DNA from: a virus
DNA: 64,000 nucleotides
Reading direction: 5' to 3' (one strand)
Virus record (IMG/VR): IMGVR_UViG_3300049255_000272
Coordinates: 1 to 64,000 of that record
The notes beneath the pieces are model-generated. The model was given only the letters and a program-made list of their open reading frames with translations, had not been told where the DNA came from and ran no database searches. The position numbers and the translations under genes were made by a program. Shown here one piece after another: positions 40,953 to 49,438 of the stretch (position 1 is its first letter; each line of letters starts with the position of its first letter).

Positions 40953-42054
40953 GGACATCCGTTGGCAACGCAACGATTTCGTCACCCTTTACGCCAAGAT
41001 GAAGATTCGTCTTGGTGGCCCACACAGCGTCACCATCGACAAGGGTGAACAGGTCCAGTACGACGGGACTCTGCTCAAATACGCCGGGATGGACCTCCCC
41101 ATCGGCCCGAGCCTCCGGTCGTCCGTCAACCAAGGGTGGTTCACCGACGACGAGGCCGAGATCGATGGTCACGTGGCTGCGGTGGTGCCGTCGCGCCAGG
41201 TGGCCAAGTCGCAGACGAAGAACACGGATCTCCAACGCGTGCAGCGCCACGAGGCCAACTCGATGGAGACCGACAGTATGGACGAGGACACGGTGATGCA
41301 CGTGTCCGACAGGCGCCCCGAGGCTCGGGCCGACATGCACAACCCCGGTGGCCGCAACATCCGGGCGCAACCGCGCGTGATCACCTCCGCCAATCGGCCG
41401 CAGCCCAAGAAGACCGGCTGGAAGTCGAGCGGCCTGGTCGTCAATCCGGGCGCTATCGAGGAGCAGGACTACACGCCTGTCGCGCGCCTGCGTACGCCGG
41501 CCAATGCTGGCAAGATCGACATGACGTCGGCTGGGGCATCGCAGCTCAAGCATCGGCTCGACAACATCGCCGGGTCGGGTGCCATTCCGCTTCGTCAGCA
41601 GTACGAAGAGACCGAGCAGGAGGGCATCAACATCCGCACGACCAGCAGGATGAACCGCAATGCCCCTGTCGAGATCGGGGACGAGAACGAGGGCACGGTC
41701 GTCGGCAAGGTGCGCCATTCCTCGAGGGGTATGGGCAACGCCGAGGGCGTGAGCGTCGCCGACACAAGCAACATCCGTGCGGAGCGCGCCGCGGCCAAGA
41801 ACGGCAAGACCGTGAAGGCGACGTCCAAGGACGTCAAGATCGACACGAAGCTGCCGCCCAAGATCCGCATGGCCCGGCGCATCGACCCGGACTTCCCGGC
41901 GGATTGGTCTTTCACGGGCAAGCTCAAGGACCGCATGGATGCCGTCAAGAAGCACGGCGCATCCCAGCAGTTCCTCGAGGCTCTCTATGCCGCCGAGGGC
42001 GACCAGATGCGCAAGATGCTCGAGAAGACGTATCCCAAGCAGTTCGGCGCCTGA
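40951..42054 (+). CDS. Putative virion protein, 367 aa
   Basis: ATG 40951 with GAAGGAG in the hairpin loop. N-terminal 80 residues are a beta-rich domain (FVTLYAKMKIRLGGPHSVTI). The middle is Gly/Asn/Arg-rich and extended, with several NPGG and TSAN turns; the C-terminal 60 residues are charged helix (KDRMDAVKKHGASQQFLEALYAAEG). A class-2 promoter element precedes it. Likely a structural component; no family recognised. Confidence 0.5.
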   Translation: MDIRWQRNDFVTLYAKMKIRLGGPHSVTIDKGEQVQYDGTLLKYAGMDLPIGPSLRSSVNQGWFTDDEAEIDGHVAAVVPSRQVAKSQTKNTDLQRVQRHEANSMETDSMDEDTVMHVSDRRPEARADMHNPGGRNIRAQPRVITSANRPQPKKTGWKSSGLVVNPGAIEEQDYTPVARLRTPANAGKIDMTSAGASQLKHRLDNIAGSGAIPLRQQYEETEQEGINIRTTSRMNRNAPVEIGDENEGTVVGKVRHSSRGMGNAEGVSVADTSNIRAERAAAKNGKTVKATSKDVKIDTKLPPKIRMARRIDPDFPADWSFTGKLKDRMDAVKKHGASQQFLEALYAAEGDQMRKMLEKTYPKQFGA

Positions 42055-42057
42055 TTG

Positions 42058-42085
42058 GGCGGCCCCAAGACTTTGATGGGCCGCC
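42058..42085 (+). terminator. Hairpin terminator
   Basis: GGCGGCCC (42058-42065) and GGGCCGCC (42078-42085), 8-bp stem, 12-nt loop, followed by TAAAC; lies between the structural gene and the HNH gene. Confidence 0.5.
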
Positions 42086-42094
42086 TAAACCGAA

Positions 42095-42607
42095 ATGGCG
42101 GAGGCGACTGTTCATCAGTTGATGCCTATGGCTCCCGAGGAGGAAGTCAGAGCTAAAAACTGCATCAAGTGTGGTCTCGACAAACCGCTTGCGCTTTTCC
42201 GGCCAAACAAGCGTCTTAAGGACGGAAGAAGCAATGTCTGCTACGAGTGCCACAATAAAAAACCGGCGACTATTGCTGGTCGACACAAGTATGTCGGTAC
42301 AGCTCGTGGAAGATACCAGAAAGCCAAATGGGTAGCTCGAGATCGTGGGCTTGAATTCACTCTCTCTCTGGAGTCATATATCATTCTGGTGAGTCAACCT
42401 TGCTATTATTGCAAGGGCAAACTTGGTGAGCCGGTGAAGAAAGGTTGTGGCCTCGATCGTCTCAACAGCAACGTCGGATATGTAATCGGAAACGTTGTCT
42501 CTTGCTGCGGCTTTTGCAATCGAATGAAGTCTGATTGGATGACACCTGAAGAGGCTCAGGCAGCAGTTGACGCCATTCTCAGGCTCCGAGCATCGAGACA
42601 AATATGA
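42095..42607 (+). CDS. HNH homing-type endonuclease
   Basis: 170 residues. An N-terminal zinc ribbon (CIKCG ... CYECHNK) is followed by a basic linker and an HNH-like ββα-metal core: CYYCKGKLGEP, GCGLDRLNSNVGY, and CCGFCNRMKSDWM, with His replaced by Asp/Asn in this subtype. Such stand-alone enzymes cut DNA at related phages' corresponding sites, spreading themselves. It has visibly lower GC and a different codon use from its neighbours, in keeping with a mobile gene. The next gene's ATG overlaps its stop (ATGA). Confidence 0.85.
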   Translation: MAEATVHQLMPMAPEEEVRAKNCIKCGLDKPLALFRPNKRLKDGRSNVCYECHNKKPATIAGRHKYVGTARGRYQKAKWVARDRGLEFTLSLESYIILVSQPCYYCKGKLGEPVKKGCGLDRLNSNVGYVIGNVVSCCGFCNRMKSDWMTPEEAQAAVDAILRLRASRQI

Positions 42608-43002
42608 GCACCAAACGTACGGCTCATGTGAGTCTCTACATTCAGGAGGAGCTATCCGATGCTCGCCTGCGTGCGGACGAACTCAAGAGCTACGTAGTCC
42701 GAGCGTTGGATTTGGTGCATGCCTCGCCACAGCGAGATCACTTCTACGCTGTGGCGGGCGACATCATCCATGCCGTGCCAGAGTGCATGCTCAAGCTCGA
42801 GCGCGCTCTCCAGGCTGCTGCCATGGCAGTCGACAAGTTCGACTACGAAGAACTGCGACAAGTTCTGAGGCCGGAGAAGGTTGACGAGTTGGAGCGCGTC
42901 CTGGAGGACGTGCGGCTCCGTACTCCGCGCAGGACCGGGCGACAGCCTACTCCTCAGCAGCGGGCATCGGCCCCGGAGTACGACTACGAGGTCGACAAAT
43001 GA
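42604..43002 (+). CDS. Helical hypothetical protein, 132 aa
   Basis: ATG 42604 overlaps the stop of the HNH gene. Helical, with an Arg/Leu-rich start (ELSDARLRADELKSYVVRALDL) and a disordered C-terminal part. Its stop overlaps the start of the SWIM gene (ATGA). Coupled translation with both neighbours is likely. No family recognised. Confidence 0.5.
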   Translation: MSTKRTAHVSLYIQEELSDARLRADELKSYVVRALDLVHASPQRDHFYAVAGDIIHAVPECMLKLERALQAAAMAVDKFDYEELRQVLRPEKVDELERVLEDVRLRTPRRTGRQPTPQQRASAPEYDYEVDK

Positions 43003-44408
43003 TCCGCAACTCGCAGCAGGCGTCCGACAAGAAGGATTTCCCGCACGGATTCATCCTGAGCGAGGCAGCGCAGTACGCGTTCCTTTGCCAGGAGGTGTAT
43101 CCCGACATCATCTCGTTCGCGGCGGCGATTCCGGATCATCTCAAGCCTCTCTTCCTCATTCCGATCAAGGTCGAGACGATCCAGGTTGCATCTCGACGCC
43201 ATCTGGCGAGTCGGATTGCGCGCCGGCGTTTTGCGGACGGTGCCACTCCACTCGGTGACGGTGGCGAGAACGAGGCCGACTGGTTCGGAACCAAGACGTT
43301 CAAGTACGAGGACAACGAGCCCACGATTCCGTCCTCGGAACCCGGATCGATCTTCGACACGAAGGACGGCGAGGCCGACTCGGTCACTCACCACCAGGAA
43401 TATCAGTACGACGAGAACATCCAGACCCCGACCGACACGACATTCGTCGAAGATGTCGACATCACCCAGTATTGGGACTATCCGTACAGGACCAAGGAGA
43501 AGCCGATTCGGCACTCCTCGATCCAGCTGGTAGCCCTGCTGGAGCTTCCCTGGCGGGCACGACGTCAGGCGATGAAGCCGGAAGAACTCGAGCCGAGAGT
43601 TCCCGAGAAGATCAAGCGCAACGCGCAGAGCTGCCGCGTTTCGCTCACGAGCTACGACAAGAAGAGCCGGATCTTTACGTTCTCGGTCAACTGCGGTCAT
43701 GGTGCTCGCGTGGTCCAAGCGTCGCTGTCGGACGTGGACAAGGTCGCGCTCTCATGTGACTGTCCGTTCTGGCGTTACAACGGCCCGGAGTTCCACGCAT
43801 CGCAAAACTCATACATGCTCGGCCAGCCATTCGGCACGGCCGCGCCGCCGGACGTTCGCGATCCCGACAGGAAATACTTCCTGTGCAAGCACGCATACTC
43901 GGTCCTCAAGCGACTCGACGACTTCATGGAGGAGATCGTCGACGAGAACTGGGACAAGGATTCGGACGAAATCCTCGACGTTGTCGACGAGGATTGGGAC
44001 AGGCTCGAGGGAGAAGCGGAAGTTCCCATCGAGGACCTCGAGGAGGAAGACCCCGAGATCGAAATCGATTGGGAGGAAGAGCCTGAGGGAGGTCTCGAAC
44101 CGGAGGCCGCCGAAGAGCCCGAGGCCGAAGAGGAAGAGGAATTCCCGGAGTACGAAGTCGATCTTTCCGAACTCGAGCCCGACTACGAGCCGCCCGCCGA
44201 GGAGCCCGACTACGAGATCCCGGAGGAGACCGAGGATTACGAGGCGGTCAAGGACGCTCTCGAGGAGGAAGAGGGATTGCCCGAGTACGAGGTCGACCTC
44301 TCCGAACTGGAAGAGGAGACCCCGGACTACGAGGCTCCGGAAGAGCCCGAGGAAGAGGAATCCGAGGAAGAGGAAGGCCAGGATCAGGGCCAGCAAGAGC
44401 AGCAGTAG
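42999..44408 (+). CDS. SWIM zinc-finger protein with acidic repeat tail
   Basis: 469 residues. A degenerate copy of the IA peptide (HLASRIARRRFADG) occurs near residue 70. The SWIM motif is CDC (253-255) and CKH (296-298), about 40 residues apart, which binds zinc and typically contacts DNA or proteins. From about 307 the chain is Glu/Asp-rich with a repeated unit EYEVDLSELE (two copies) and PDYE turns, then a GQDQGQQEQQ end. The acidic tail could mimic DNA or bind basic partners. Overlaps the previous gene by 4 nt. Probable virion or DNA-associated protein; specific role unknown. Confidence 0.7.
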   Translation: MIRNSQQASDKKDFPHGFILSEAAQYAFLCQEVYPDIISFAAAIPDHLKPLFLIPIKVETIQVASRRHLASRIARRRFADGATPLGDGGENEADWFGTKTFKYEDNEPTIPSSEPGSIFDTKDGEADSVTHHQEYQYDENIQTPTDTTFVEDVDITQYWDYPYRTKEKPIRHSSIQLVALLELPWRARRQAMKPEELEPRVPEKIKRNAQSCRVSLTSYDKKSRIFTFSVNCGHGARVVQASLSDVDKVALSCDCPFWRYNGPEFHASQNSYMLGQPFGTAAPPDVRDPDRKYFLCKHAYSVLKRLDDFMEEIVDENWDKDSDEILDVVDEDWDRLEGEAEVPIEDLEEEDPEIEIDWEEEPEGGLEPEAAEEPEAEEEEEFPEYEVDLSELEPDYEPPAEEPDYEIPEETEDYEAVKDALEEEEGLPEYEVDLSELEEETPDYEAPEEPEEEESEEEEGQDQGQQEQQ

Positions 44409-44411
44409 AGT
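44406..44411 (+). promoter_or_regulatory. -10-like TAGAGT, leaderless spacing
   Basis: TAGAGT, 5 nt, then ATG 44417; its TAG is the stop codon of the SWIM gene. Confidence 0.35.
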
Positions 44412-44416
44412 AGCCC

Positions 44417-44851
44417 ATGATCTACACGTACGAGTGCACCAACGATGGGTGCCTTGGCCCGGATGGAAACCGAACCGTCTTCGAGGTCGAGGTCTCCATC
44501 AAGGACGACATGCGGGCCGTGCACCCTCCGTGCGTGCAGTGCGGAGACCCCTGCAACTACAAGTGGGTTCCGTACGCTCCGCACATCGTCCTGAAGGATG
44601 GTCCCACGGGTTCCTGGCCGTCCAAGGGCAACAGATTCAAGCAGTATCGCCAAAAGGCAGCCGAGGCCGCCGGAAAGCGCCAGCTCGACAGGTACGGGCC
44701 GCCGAAGAAGGCACTCCCCAACTACAAGGGCGAGGAGACCGGCACCTGGGAAGAAGCCAAGTCTCAGGCCATCAAGGACAGGGGCCTTGAGGCTGCTCCG
44801 ACCTTCGACGCCAAGATCGCCGAGACGAAGAAAGACAAGCTCATCGTCTAG
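44417..44851 (+). CDS. FmdB-like zinc-ribbon protein
   Basis: 144 residues. MIYTYECTNDGC with Cys7 and Cys12, then CVQCG at about 39-43 with a nearby Cys: the layout of the FmdB-type zinc ribbon found in many small phage proteins. The rest is a Lys/Pro-rich tail. The function of these phage ribbons is not established; nucleic-acid or protein binding is likely. Followed by a class-2-like sequence. Confidence 0.7.
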   Translation: MIYTYECTNDGCLGPDGNRTVFEVEVSIKDDMRAVHPPCVQCGDPCNYKWVPYAPHIVLKDGPTGSWPSKGNRFKQYRQKAAEAAGKRQLDRYGPPKKALPNYKGEETGTWEEAKSQAIKDRGLEAAPTFDAKIAETKKDKLIV

Positions 44852-44857
44852 GCGGCA

Positions 44858-44867
44858 AGCTGTTTAT
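44858..44867 (+). promoter_or_regulatory. Class-2-like half-site AGCTGTTTAT
   Basis: Shares the 3' part GCT-N-TTTAT of the class-2 element; related copies lie before the next two genes (GGCTTTTTAT at 45936-45945, AGCTTTTAT at 46707-46715). Confidence 0.35.
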
Positions 44868-44881
44868 GGCGGCGTGCTGAT

Positions 44882-45934
44882 GTGAGCACCACGATCAGCG
44901 CCAATCGGACTCCTAGTTCGAATCCGGCCGTCATATCGGCCGGCATCATTGTGGTGTCGGATCAGGCGCTGCCCGATCCGATGGGTTTCGTGTTTGGGAA
45001 TGCGGCTGCAGTCTACTCGCAGCTCAACGCGCCGAATACGTTCATCACAAACATCGTTCTGACGGGTGCCAATCAGAGCCCGGGACAATTCACCTATTCC
45101 TTCACCGCTCAGCTGGTGGCCCAGGGCTCGGCCGCGCCTGTGCAGTTCGTTCCGGGCCCGCCTGGACCCATTGGTCCTATAGGCCCGCCCGGTCCTCAGG
45201 GACCTCCTGGTTTCGGTCCTCAGGGTCCCATCGGCCCCCAAGGTCCTGTGGGTCCTGCGGGAGCAACCGGTCCTAGTGCAACAGGCCCTCAGGGACCGAC
45301 TGGTGCTGATGGCACTACCGGCCCCCAGGGTTCGACTGGACCGGCTGGCGTCGATGGCTTGACTGGACCCCAAGGCGCAACGGGTCCTGCGGGCATAAAT
45401 GGAGCTACAGGACCTCAAGGAGCTACAGGACCGGTAGGGCCGCAAGGTCCGACTGGTCCTTCTGGTGGGCCGCAAGGTCCGACTGGTCCGCAAGGTCCGA
45501 CTGGTCCCGCAGGTACGAATGGTGGCGGGGTACTTGCCGTTTACACGGTCGCGACCGGGTTCGACTACCAACTCGCGTCCCATGCACCCCTGGCGGACCT
45601 GGGCGGGATGACGACGACTCAGACTTTCAACGGGACCCGTATTTTGGTGCAAGTCGATTATTCGTACGATTCCGACGCCGTGCAGAACGGTGCAACGGTG
45701 GGATTCTCGCTCGACGGGGCCACGCAGACGAAGATCCTCGCGACTGGCACGACCGATTACGCTGGTGTATCGCAGAGCTTGAGCGGGGCCCAAGTGATCG
45801 CCAACACGCCTGGAACCTCCCATACGATCCAGCTCCAGTGGCAGCAGACGACGGTCACCCCAGCTACCGTGAGCATCAACTCTGGCAGCAATCCGTACGA
45901 ATATATCGTGATGACCGTGTACGACCTTCCATAG
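44882..45934 (+). CDS. Collagen-like tail-fibre protein, 350 aa
   Basis: GTG 44882. N-terminal 90 residues are beta-rich attachment domain; residues about 92-215 form a Gly-X-Y collagen stretch, first GPP/GPI-rich and then GPT/GAT-rich with one break ([10 protein letters not shown]); the last 130 residues are a beta-rich cap ([20 protein letters not shown]). Collagen-like phage proteins form trimeric fibres, and the C-terminal cap usually trimerises or binds receptors. Much shorter than the two collagen genes downstream. Likely a short tail fibre or decoration fibre. Confidence 0.75.
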   Translation: MSTTISANRTPSSNPAVISAGIIVVSDQALPDPMGFVFGNAAAVYSQLNAPNTFITNIVLTGANQSPGQFTYSFTAQLVAQGSAAPVQFVPGPPGPIGPIGPPGPQGPPGFGPQGPIGPQGPVGPAGATGPSATGPQGPTGADGTTGPQGSTGPAGVDGLTGPQGATGPAGINGATGPQGATGPVGPQGPTGPSGGPQGPTGPQGPTGPAGTNGGGVLAVYTVATGFDYQLASHAPLADLGGMTTTQTFNGTRILVQVDYSYDSDAVQNGATVGFSLDGATQTKILATGTTDYAGVSQSLSGAQVIANTPGTSHTIQLQWQQTTVTPATVSINSGSNPYEYIVMTVYDLP

Positions 45935-45935
45935 C

Positions 45936-45945
45936 GGCTTTTTAT
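45936..45945 (+). promoter_or_regulatory. Class-2-like element GGCTTTTTAT with hairpin
   Basis: Followed by CGCTC-atcc-GAGCG, a 5-bp hairpin that ends at the ATG 45960. Confidence 0.35.
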
Positions 45946-45959
45946 CGCTCATCCGAGCG

Positions 45960-46703
45960 ATGGCACGGTATCTGTCGCTCTATAGGCGTCGCCCGAATCT
46001 GGTCGACATCAACTTGACGTCGGGCCCGAATGCCACGACCCCGACCAGTCCGGAGTCGCGTGCGAACGCGGCCTCGTACAACTTTCAGGTTGCTGCCAAT
46101 TTCGATGGGGCATACACGACGTTCCAGAACATGCCCGTGTCTGGTGGCTATGCCTCGCCGAGCGTGCAGGGCATGCAGAACATCATGGGCGACTCTGAGC
46201 AGTTCAGTCAGAGTCGACAGCCGTATCTGACGCGATTCAGGTTCGCTCCGACCGACTATATGACAGGCGGCAAAGTCAACACGGTTTTCTCGACCGTGGG
46301 TGTGAGCGACTCCACGCCGTTCTGGCTTCGCGTTCAGCAGGTCAATCTGGACGGCACGACCAATACGGCCGAGTCCGGGATGCTTATCTTGCCGTATCCA
46401 ATTGCACCCAATCGACCGATCCTTCTCAGCGGAAGTGCTCCGAACGCGGGGGCTCTTTCCGGCTCACTCGAGATCCAGCTGCCTTGCCAGGTCAACAACG
46501 TCCAGATCCAGAACAACGGCGGTGCGATCCTGTACGTGGCATTCGAGCCTACGGGCCCGGAGTTCCAAGTCCCCACACTTTCGAGCGATTTCGTGAACCT
46601 GGTGACGACTTACCCGGCTGTGTCGCAACTCTTCGTTCGTGGCAATGGCGCCTCGGTTCCCTTCAACTTCATCGGCTCCCAGCGAAACGACCCGATGCAC
46701 TGA
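45960..46703 (+). CDS. Putative virion/tail protein, 247 aa
   Basis: ATG 45960 lies directly after a small hairpin, without Shine-Dalgarno. The protein is beta-rich, Ser/Thr/Asn-rich and lacks long helices; repeated aromatic/Gly patches (FDGAYTTFQNMPVSGGYASPS) are typical of tail or fibre-associated proteins. No Cys cluster. It belongs to the run of four structural-type genes between the collagen-like protein and the DUF5659 gene. No family recognised. Confidence 0.5.
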   Translation: MARYLSLYRRRPNLVDINLTSGPNATTPTSPESRANAASYNFQVAANFDGAYTTFQNMPVSGGYASPSVQGMQNIMGDSEQFSQSRQPYLTRFRFAPTDYMTGGKVNTVFSTVGVSDSTPFWLRVQQVNLDGTTNTAESGMLILPYPIAPNRPILLSGSAPNAGALSGSLEIQLPCQVNNVQIQNNGGAILYVAFEPTGPEFQVPTLSSDFVNLVTTYPAVSQLFVRGNGASVPFNFIGSQRNDPMH

Positions 46704-46741
46704 TGCAGCTTTTATCGACTTCAGTCAAGTAGGAGACAGGC

Positions 46742-47341
46742 ATGCAAACGCCGGCATACGTCAGGGTCATCAACTCGCAGGTGCTGCCGCGAGACATCCT
46801 GCTCGACAAGATCGACCGGACCTCGGGCCAGTTCGAGACCGATCTCACGTACGCGCAGACGCCGAAGCAGGCGGTCTATGTCCCGTACGTCAACCCCATC
46901 GATCCGACTGTGCCGGGCTATCTCGACCTCGTTCCATCGGACGAGGTCAGGCTCCAGTCGCAGCTTCCGCACGGAGTGATCACCAAGCTCGCCGCGAAAG
47001 GCTACGTCAGCTTCTTCACCCACGCTGGCGGACTTTCGGCCGGTCCTTCGATCACGGGCGCTGTGCACAACACGCCGGTGGGCGACACCACGATTTCGGG
47101 TCCTGCCTCGGGTGCGACGTTCCTGTCGCTCACGCCGGACCACACCTACGTCATCCTGACGAACCTCAGCGGTGCCAAGCAGACGATCAAGGACACCGCC
47201 ATCACTGGAGGCGGCGGCACCATCGCAGCCGCATCGATCGTCCTGCCGAACACACTGGTGACGGGTGGGCCAGTCGTGGCGGGCTGGATGGTTCAGGTCC
47301 AGAGCAATTCGAAGCTCAGCAACGTGTTCACGGTGACCTGA
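46742..47341 (+). CDS. Putative virion/tail protein, 199 aa
   Basis: GTAGGAGACAGG lies before ATG 46742. Beta-rich with Gly/Thr/Ser-rich second half (GPSITGAVHNTPVGDTTISG, LVTGGPVVAGWMVQVQSNS). The compact beta structure and the lack of enzymatic motifs suggest a tail or fibre connector. No family recognised. Confidence 0.5.
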   Translation: MQTPAYVRVINSQVLPRDILLDKIDRTSGQFETDLTYAQTPKQAVYVPYVNPIDPTVPGYLDLVPSDEVRLQSQLPHGVITKLAAKGYVSFFTHAGGLSAGPSITGAVHNTPVGDTTISGPASGATFLSLTPDHTYVILTNLSGAKQTIKDTAITGGGGTIAAASIVLPNTLVTGGPVVAGWMVQVQSNSKLSNVFTVT

Positions 47342-47385
47342 GCATCTTCACGCTTTGATGAGCACAGGAGTTTGAGGAGAAGACA

Positions 47386-48654
47386 ATGCGCGTTGGACTC
47401 ATCCGCCAAGACCTCTCGAGGATCTACCTCGACGACGTGGAGAATACCTCGCAGAGGAACTTCTCCTCGCAACCGCCGGGACAGAGCCGGTACTTCGAGT
47501 TCCCCTCGAACACCACGCTCACCAGCGTACTGAATCAGTACGCGTTCCTGAGCAACCCGGGCAACAGCGCCACGTTTCCGCTGACGCTCACGGGTGCCAA
47601 CAACACCCTGACGGCCATCGTGCAGTCTGGCGGTCCCACGATCACCATGACGATCGCGACGGGGACGTACACGGCGGCGCAGCTGGCCGTGGCCCTCAAC
47701 GCGGCGTTCGCGGCCAACGGGCTCGCGCAGTCGCTGACGGCGATCGTGCAGGGTTCCACGGATCCGCACTCGGGCCAGATCGGCATCAACACGGTGGCGC
47801 CAGGCGCCAGCGTGACGGCGTCGTTCTCCTCGACGTACGCCGGCGTTCCTCAGCCGCCGCTGGGTGTGTCGCCGCAGCCTCCGGCGCCCTTCGTCAGCGC
47901 GCTCAACTCGGGTCCGACCGCGTACATGCACCTCGGCGGCACGCTCGCGACAGCTCTCGGCGTTTCGACGTCGGCTCTGTCCGGTCTGCCCGTGGCGAAT
48001 GGTGCGGCGGGCACCTCGTCGCTCATCGGCACCTCGGCCAACGCCGGCGTCTACCAGTTCACGGCCATCGCGGGCCAAACTGGCGCCGCTGCAGCCGTGG
48101 CTTCGGTCGGCACCAACGGCACCGCGGTCATCACGGGCCTCACGGGCATGACGGCCAACTCGACGCTGCACTACCTGGTGCTGACGGGCGGCACTCACGC
48201 CTCCAACGACGGCACGTGGCAGATCGTCCAGTACATCTCGCCAACGTCGGTTGTCATCTACAACCCGGCGGCGCTGGTGGATACGGCGCTCGGCTGGACC
48301 GAGGAGACGCTGTCCTTCAACATCTCGTATTCGCAGATCGGCGCCCTGTCGACCTTCGCGAACATGACGGGCTACTCGGCCTCGACGCCGAGCGGTGCGT
48401 TCCTCGCGCTCGCGACGGCCATCCAGAACGCCATCGCGCCGCAGCTCATCGAGACGGGTCCGGTGCTCCTGTCGTTCGCCAAGGGCAAGCTCTCGCTGCT
48501 CTCGGCGTCCTACTTCCAGCCCGGTTACCCGGCCCAAACCCCGTACCAGTCGCCCTTCGGCGCGAACGAGGGCGCGACGGCTCGCCTCGGTTACGCTGCA
48601 GGTCCGGCGGTCTTCATCACCGAAGACGACGGGCACACCGCTTACACGCTGTAA
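47386..48654 (+). CDS. Putative virion/tail protein, 422 aa
   Basis: GAGGAGAAG precedes ATG 47386. Beta-rich, low in charged residues, with Ala/Gly/Thr/Val repeats, three central Ala/Val-rich units (about 90-130, 160-220, 255-300) and NTTLTSVLNQYAFLSNPGN early. Probably a surface-exposed virion protein such as a tail-fibre or adhesin component. Followed by a GC-rich terminator hairpin. No family recognised. Confidence 0.5.
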   Translation: MRVGLIRQDLSRIYLDDVENTSQRNFSSQPPGQSRYFEFPSNTTLTSVLNQYAFLSNPGNSATFPLTLTGANNTLTAIVQSGGPTITMTIATGTYTAAQLAVALNAAFAANGLAQSLTAIVQGSTDPHSGQIGINTVAPGASVTASFSSTYAGVPQPPLGVSPQPPAPFVSALNSGPTAYMHLGGTLATALGVSTSALSGLPVANGAAGTSSLIGTSANAGVYQFTAIAGQTGAAAAVASVGTNGTAVITGLTGMTANSTLHYLVLTGGTHASNDGTWQIVQYISPTSVVIYNPAALVDTALGWTEETLSFNISYSQIGALSTFANMTGYSASTPSGAFLALATAIQNAIAPQLIETGPVLLSFAKGKLSLLSASYFQPGYPAQTPYQSPFGANEGATARLGYAAGPAVFITEDDGHTAYTL

Positions 48655-48666
48655 GCGGCATCCGGC

Positions 48667-48693
48667 GCCCTCGCTGTCTCCTCCAGCGAGGGC
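48667..48693 (+). terminator. Hairpin terminator
   Basis: GCCCTCGCT / AGCGAGGGC, perfect 9-bp stem, 9-nt loop, then GTCTGTGCATTT. Confidence 0.6.
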
Positions 48694-48700
48694 GTCTGTG

Positions 48701-48762
48701 CATTTGGGACCCTTCACTCAGTAGAGTGTGCGGAAACGCAGACGCATACTGAGACCCAAATG
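48701..48762 (+). promoter_or_regulatory. Long inverted repeat reaching the start codon of the DUF5659 gene
   Basis: CATTTGGG (48701-48708) pairs with CCCAAATG (48755-48762), whose ATG is the start codon; inner arms CTCAGT/ACTGAG (48717-48722/48748-48753) extend the structure. Confidence 0.35.
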
Positions 48763-49002
48763 CCGGAACTTGAAGAGAAGTTTGAGACCCACGACATCTA
48801 CTTGGCCGCGTATCTGAAGCTGGCTGGATGCCACATGCAGAATAGGCGCAAGCAGGGGGCTCGCGTTTTCTTCGTGTTCACCAACCCGGGCGGTTCCCTC
48901 AAACAGTTGAGGGAAGACTACTACTCGGGCAAGGCTTTGGTGAAAGCCAGTGAATACGCGAAGAACGTCATGGACATGAAGCAGCTCTGCTTCGATCCCT
49001 AG
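48760..49002 (+). CDS. DUF5659-like small protein
   Basis: 80 residues. The sequence THDIYLAAYLKLAGC ... RRKQGARVFFVFTNP ... LREDYYSGKALVKASEYAKNVMDMK has the length and layout of DUF5659 proteins, a widespread phage and bacterial family of unknown function. Its ATG lies in the right arm of a long inverted repeat. Its stop overlaps the end of the convergent gene at 48999. Confidence 0.7.
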   Translation: MPELEEKFETHDIYLAAYLKLAGCHMQNRRKQGARVFFVFTNPGGSLKQLREDYYSGKALVKASEYAKNVMDMKQLCFDP

Positions 49003-49388
49003 TCTTCCCAGTCAGCGACCAAATCTCGCTCGACCTCGGAGAAGACGACGTCTGACGGTTCGATCTGCGCGTCCTGCCGCTTCTTCCAGCTGTAGCCTCC
49101 GCCAGTCTCGTAGACGCTTGGCGGGATGTCGACAGCGAATGCTTCGTCCTCGTCGTACACGATGAAGTATGCGTGGTCGTCGCCGGGTTGGCCGCCCTCG
49201 GTGAATTCCACTCCCTCGAGCTGGTCGGCCACCACTCCTTGCATGGCCTCGGACACACGGTCGCAAACGCCACCGCCTCCAAGTTCTTCGTCCATGCCCT
49301 CTTCGTCCTGCTCCCACTCGTCAACGACAGCCTGCGCGGCCTGGGCCAACTGAGAGCGTAGGGCTTCGAGTTTCTTCTCGAGGTCCAC
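48999..49388 (-). CDS. Acidic hypothetical protein, 129 aa
   Basis: GTG 49388 with TAGTCT at leaderless distance. An N-terminal coiled-coil helix (KLEALRSQLAQAAQAVVDEWEQDEEG), then a Gly-rich turn and a C-terminal domain with FIVYDEDEAFAVDIPPSVYETGGGYSWKK. The pattern of the second half recurs in many uncharacterised phage/bacterial proteins. Highly acidic. Convergent with the DUF5659 gene. Function unknown. Confidence 0.5.
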   Translation of the reverse strand: MDLEKKLEALRSQLAQAAQAVVDEWEQDEEGMDEELGGGGVCDRVSEAMQGVVADQLEGVEFTEGGQPGDDHAYFIVYDEDEAFAVDIPPSVYETGGGYSWKKRQDAQIEPSDVVFSEVERDLVADWED

Positions 49389-49393
49389 CGCAG

Positions 49394-49399
49394 AGACTA
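49394..49399 (-). promoter_or_regulatory. -10-like TAGTCT, leaderless spacing
   Basis: On the - strand TAGTCT, CTGCG, then GTG 49388 (5-nt spacing). Confidence 0.35.
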
Positions 49400-49438
49400 C
49401 AACATAGGCACTCTAGGGCTCCAATACCTGCTCCAGGT

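Noticed and set aside
40435-41955. 506-codon antisense frame
   Set aside because: Arg/Leu/Val-rich shadow of the genes at 40480 and 40951.
47293-48717. 474-codon antisense frame
   Set aside because: Arg-rich shadow of the tail protein gene at 47386.
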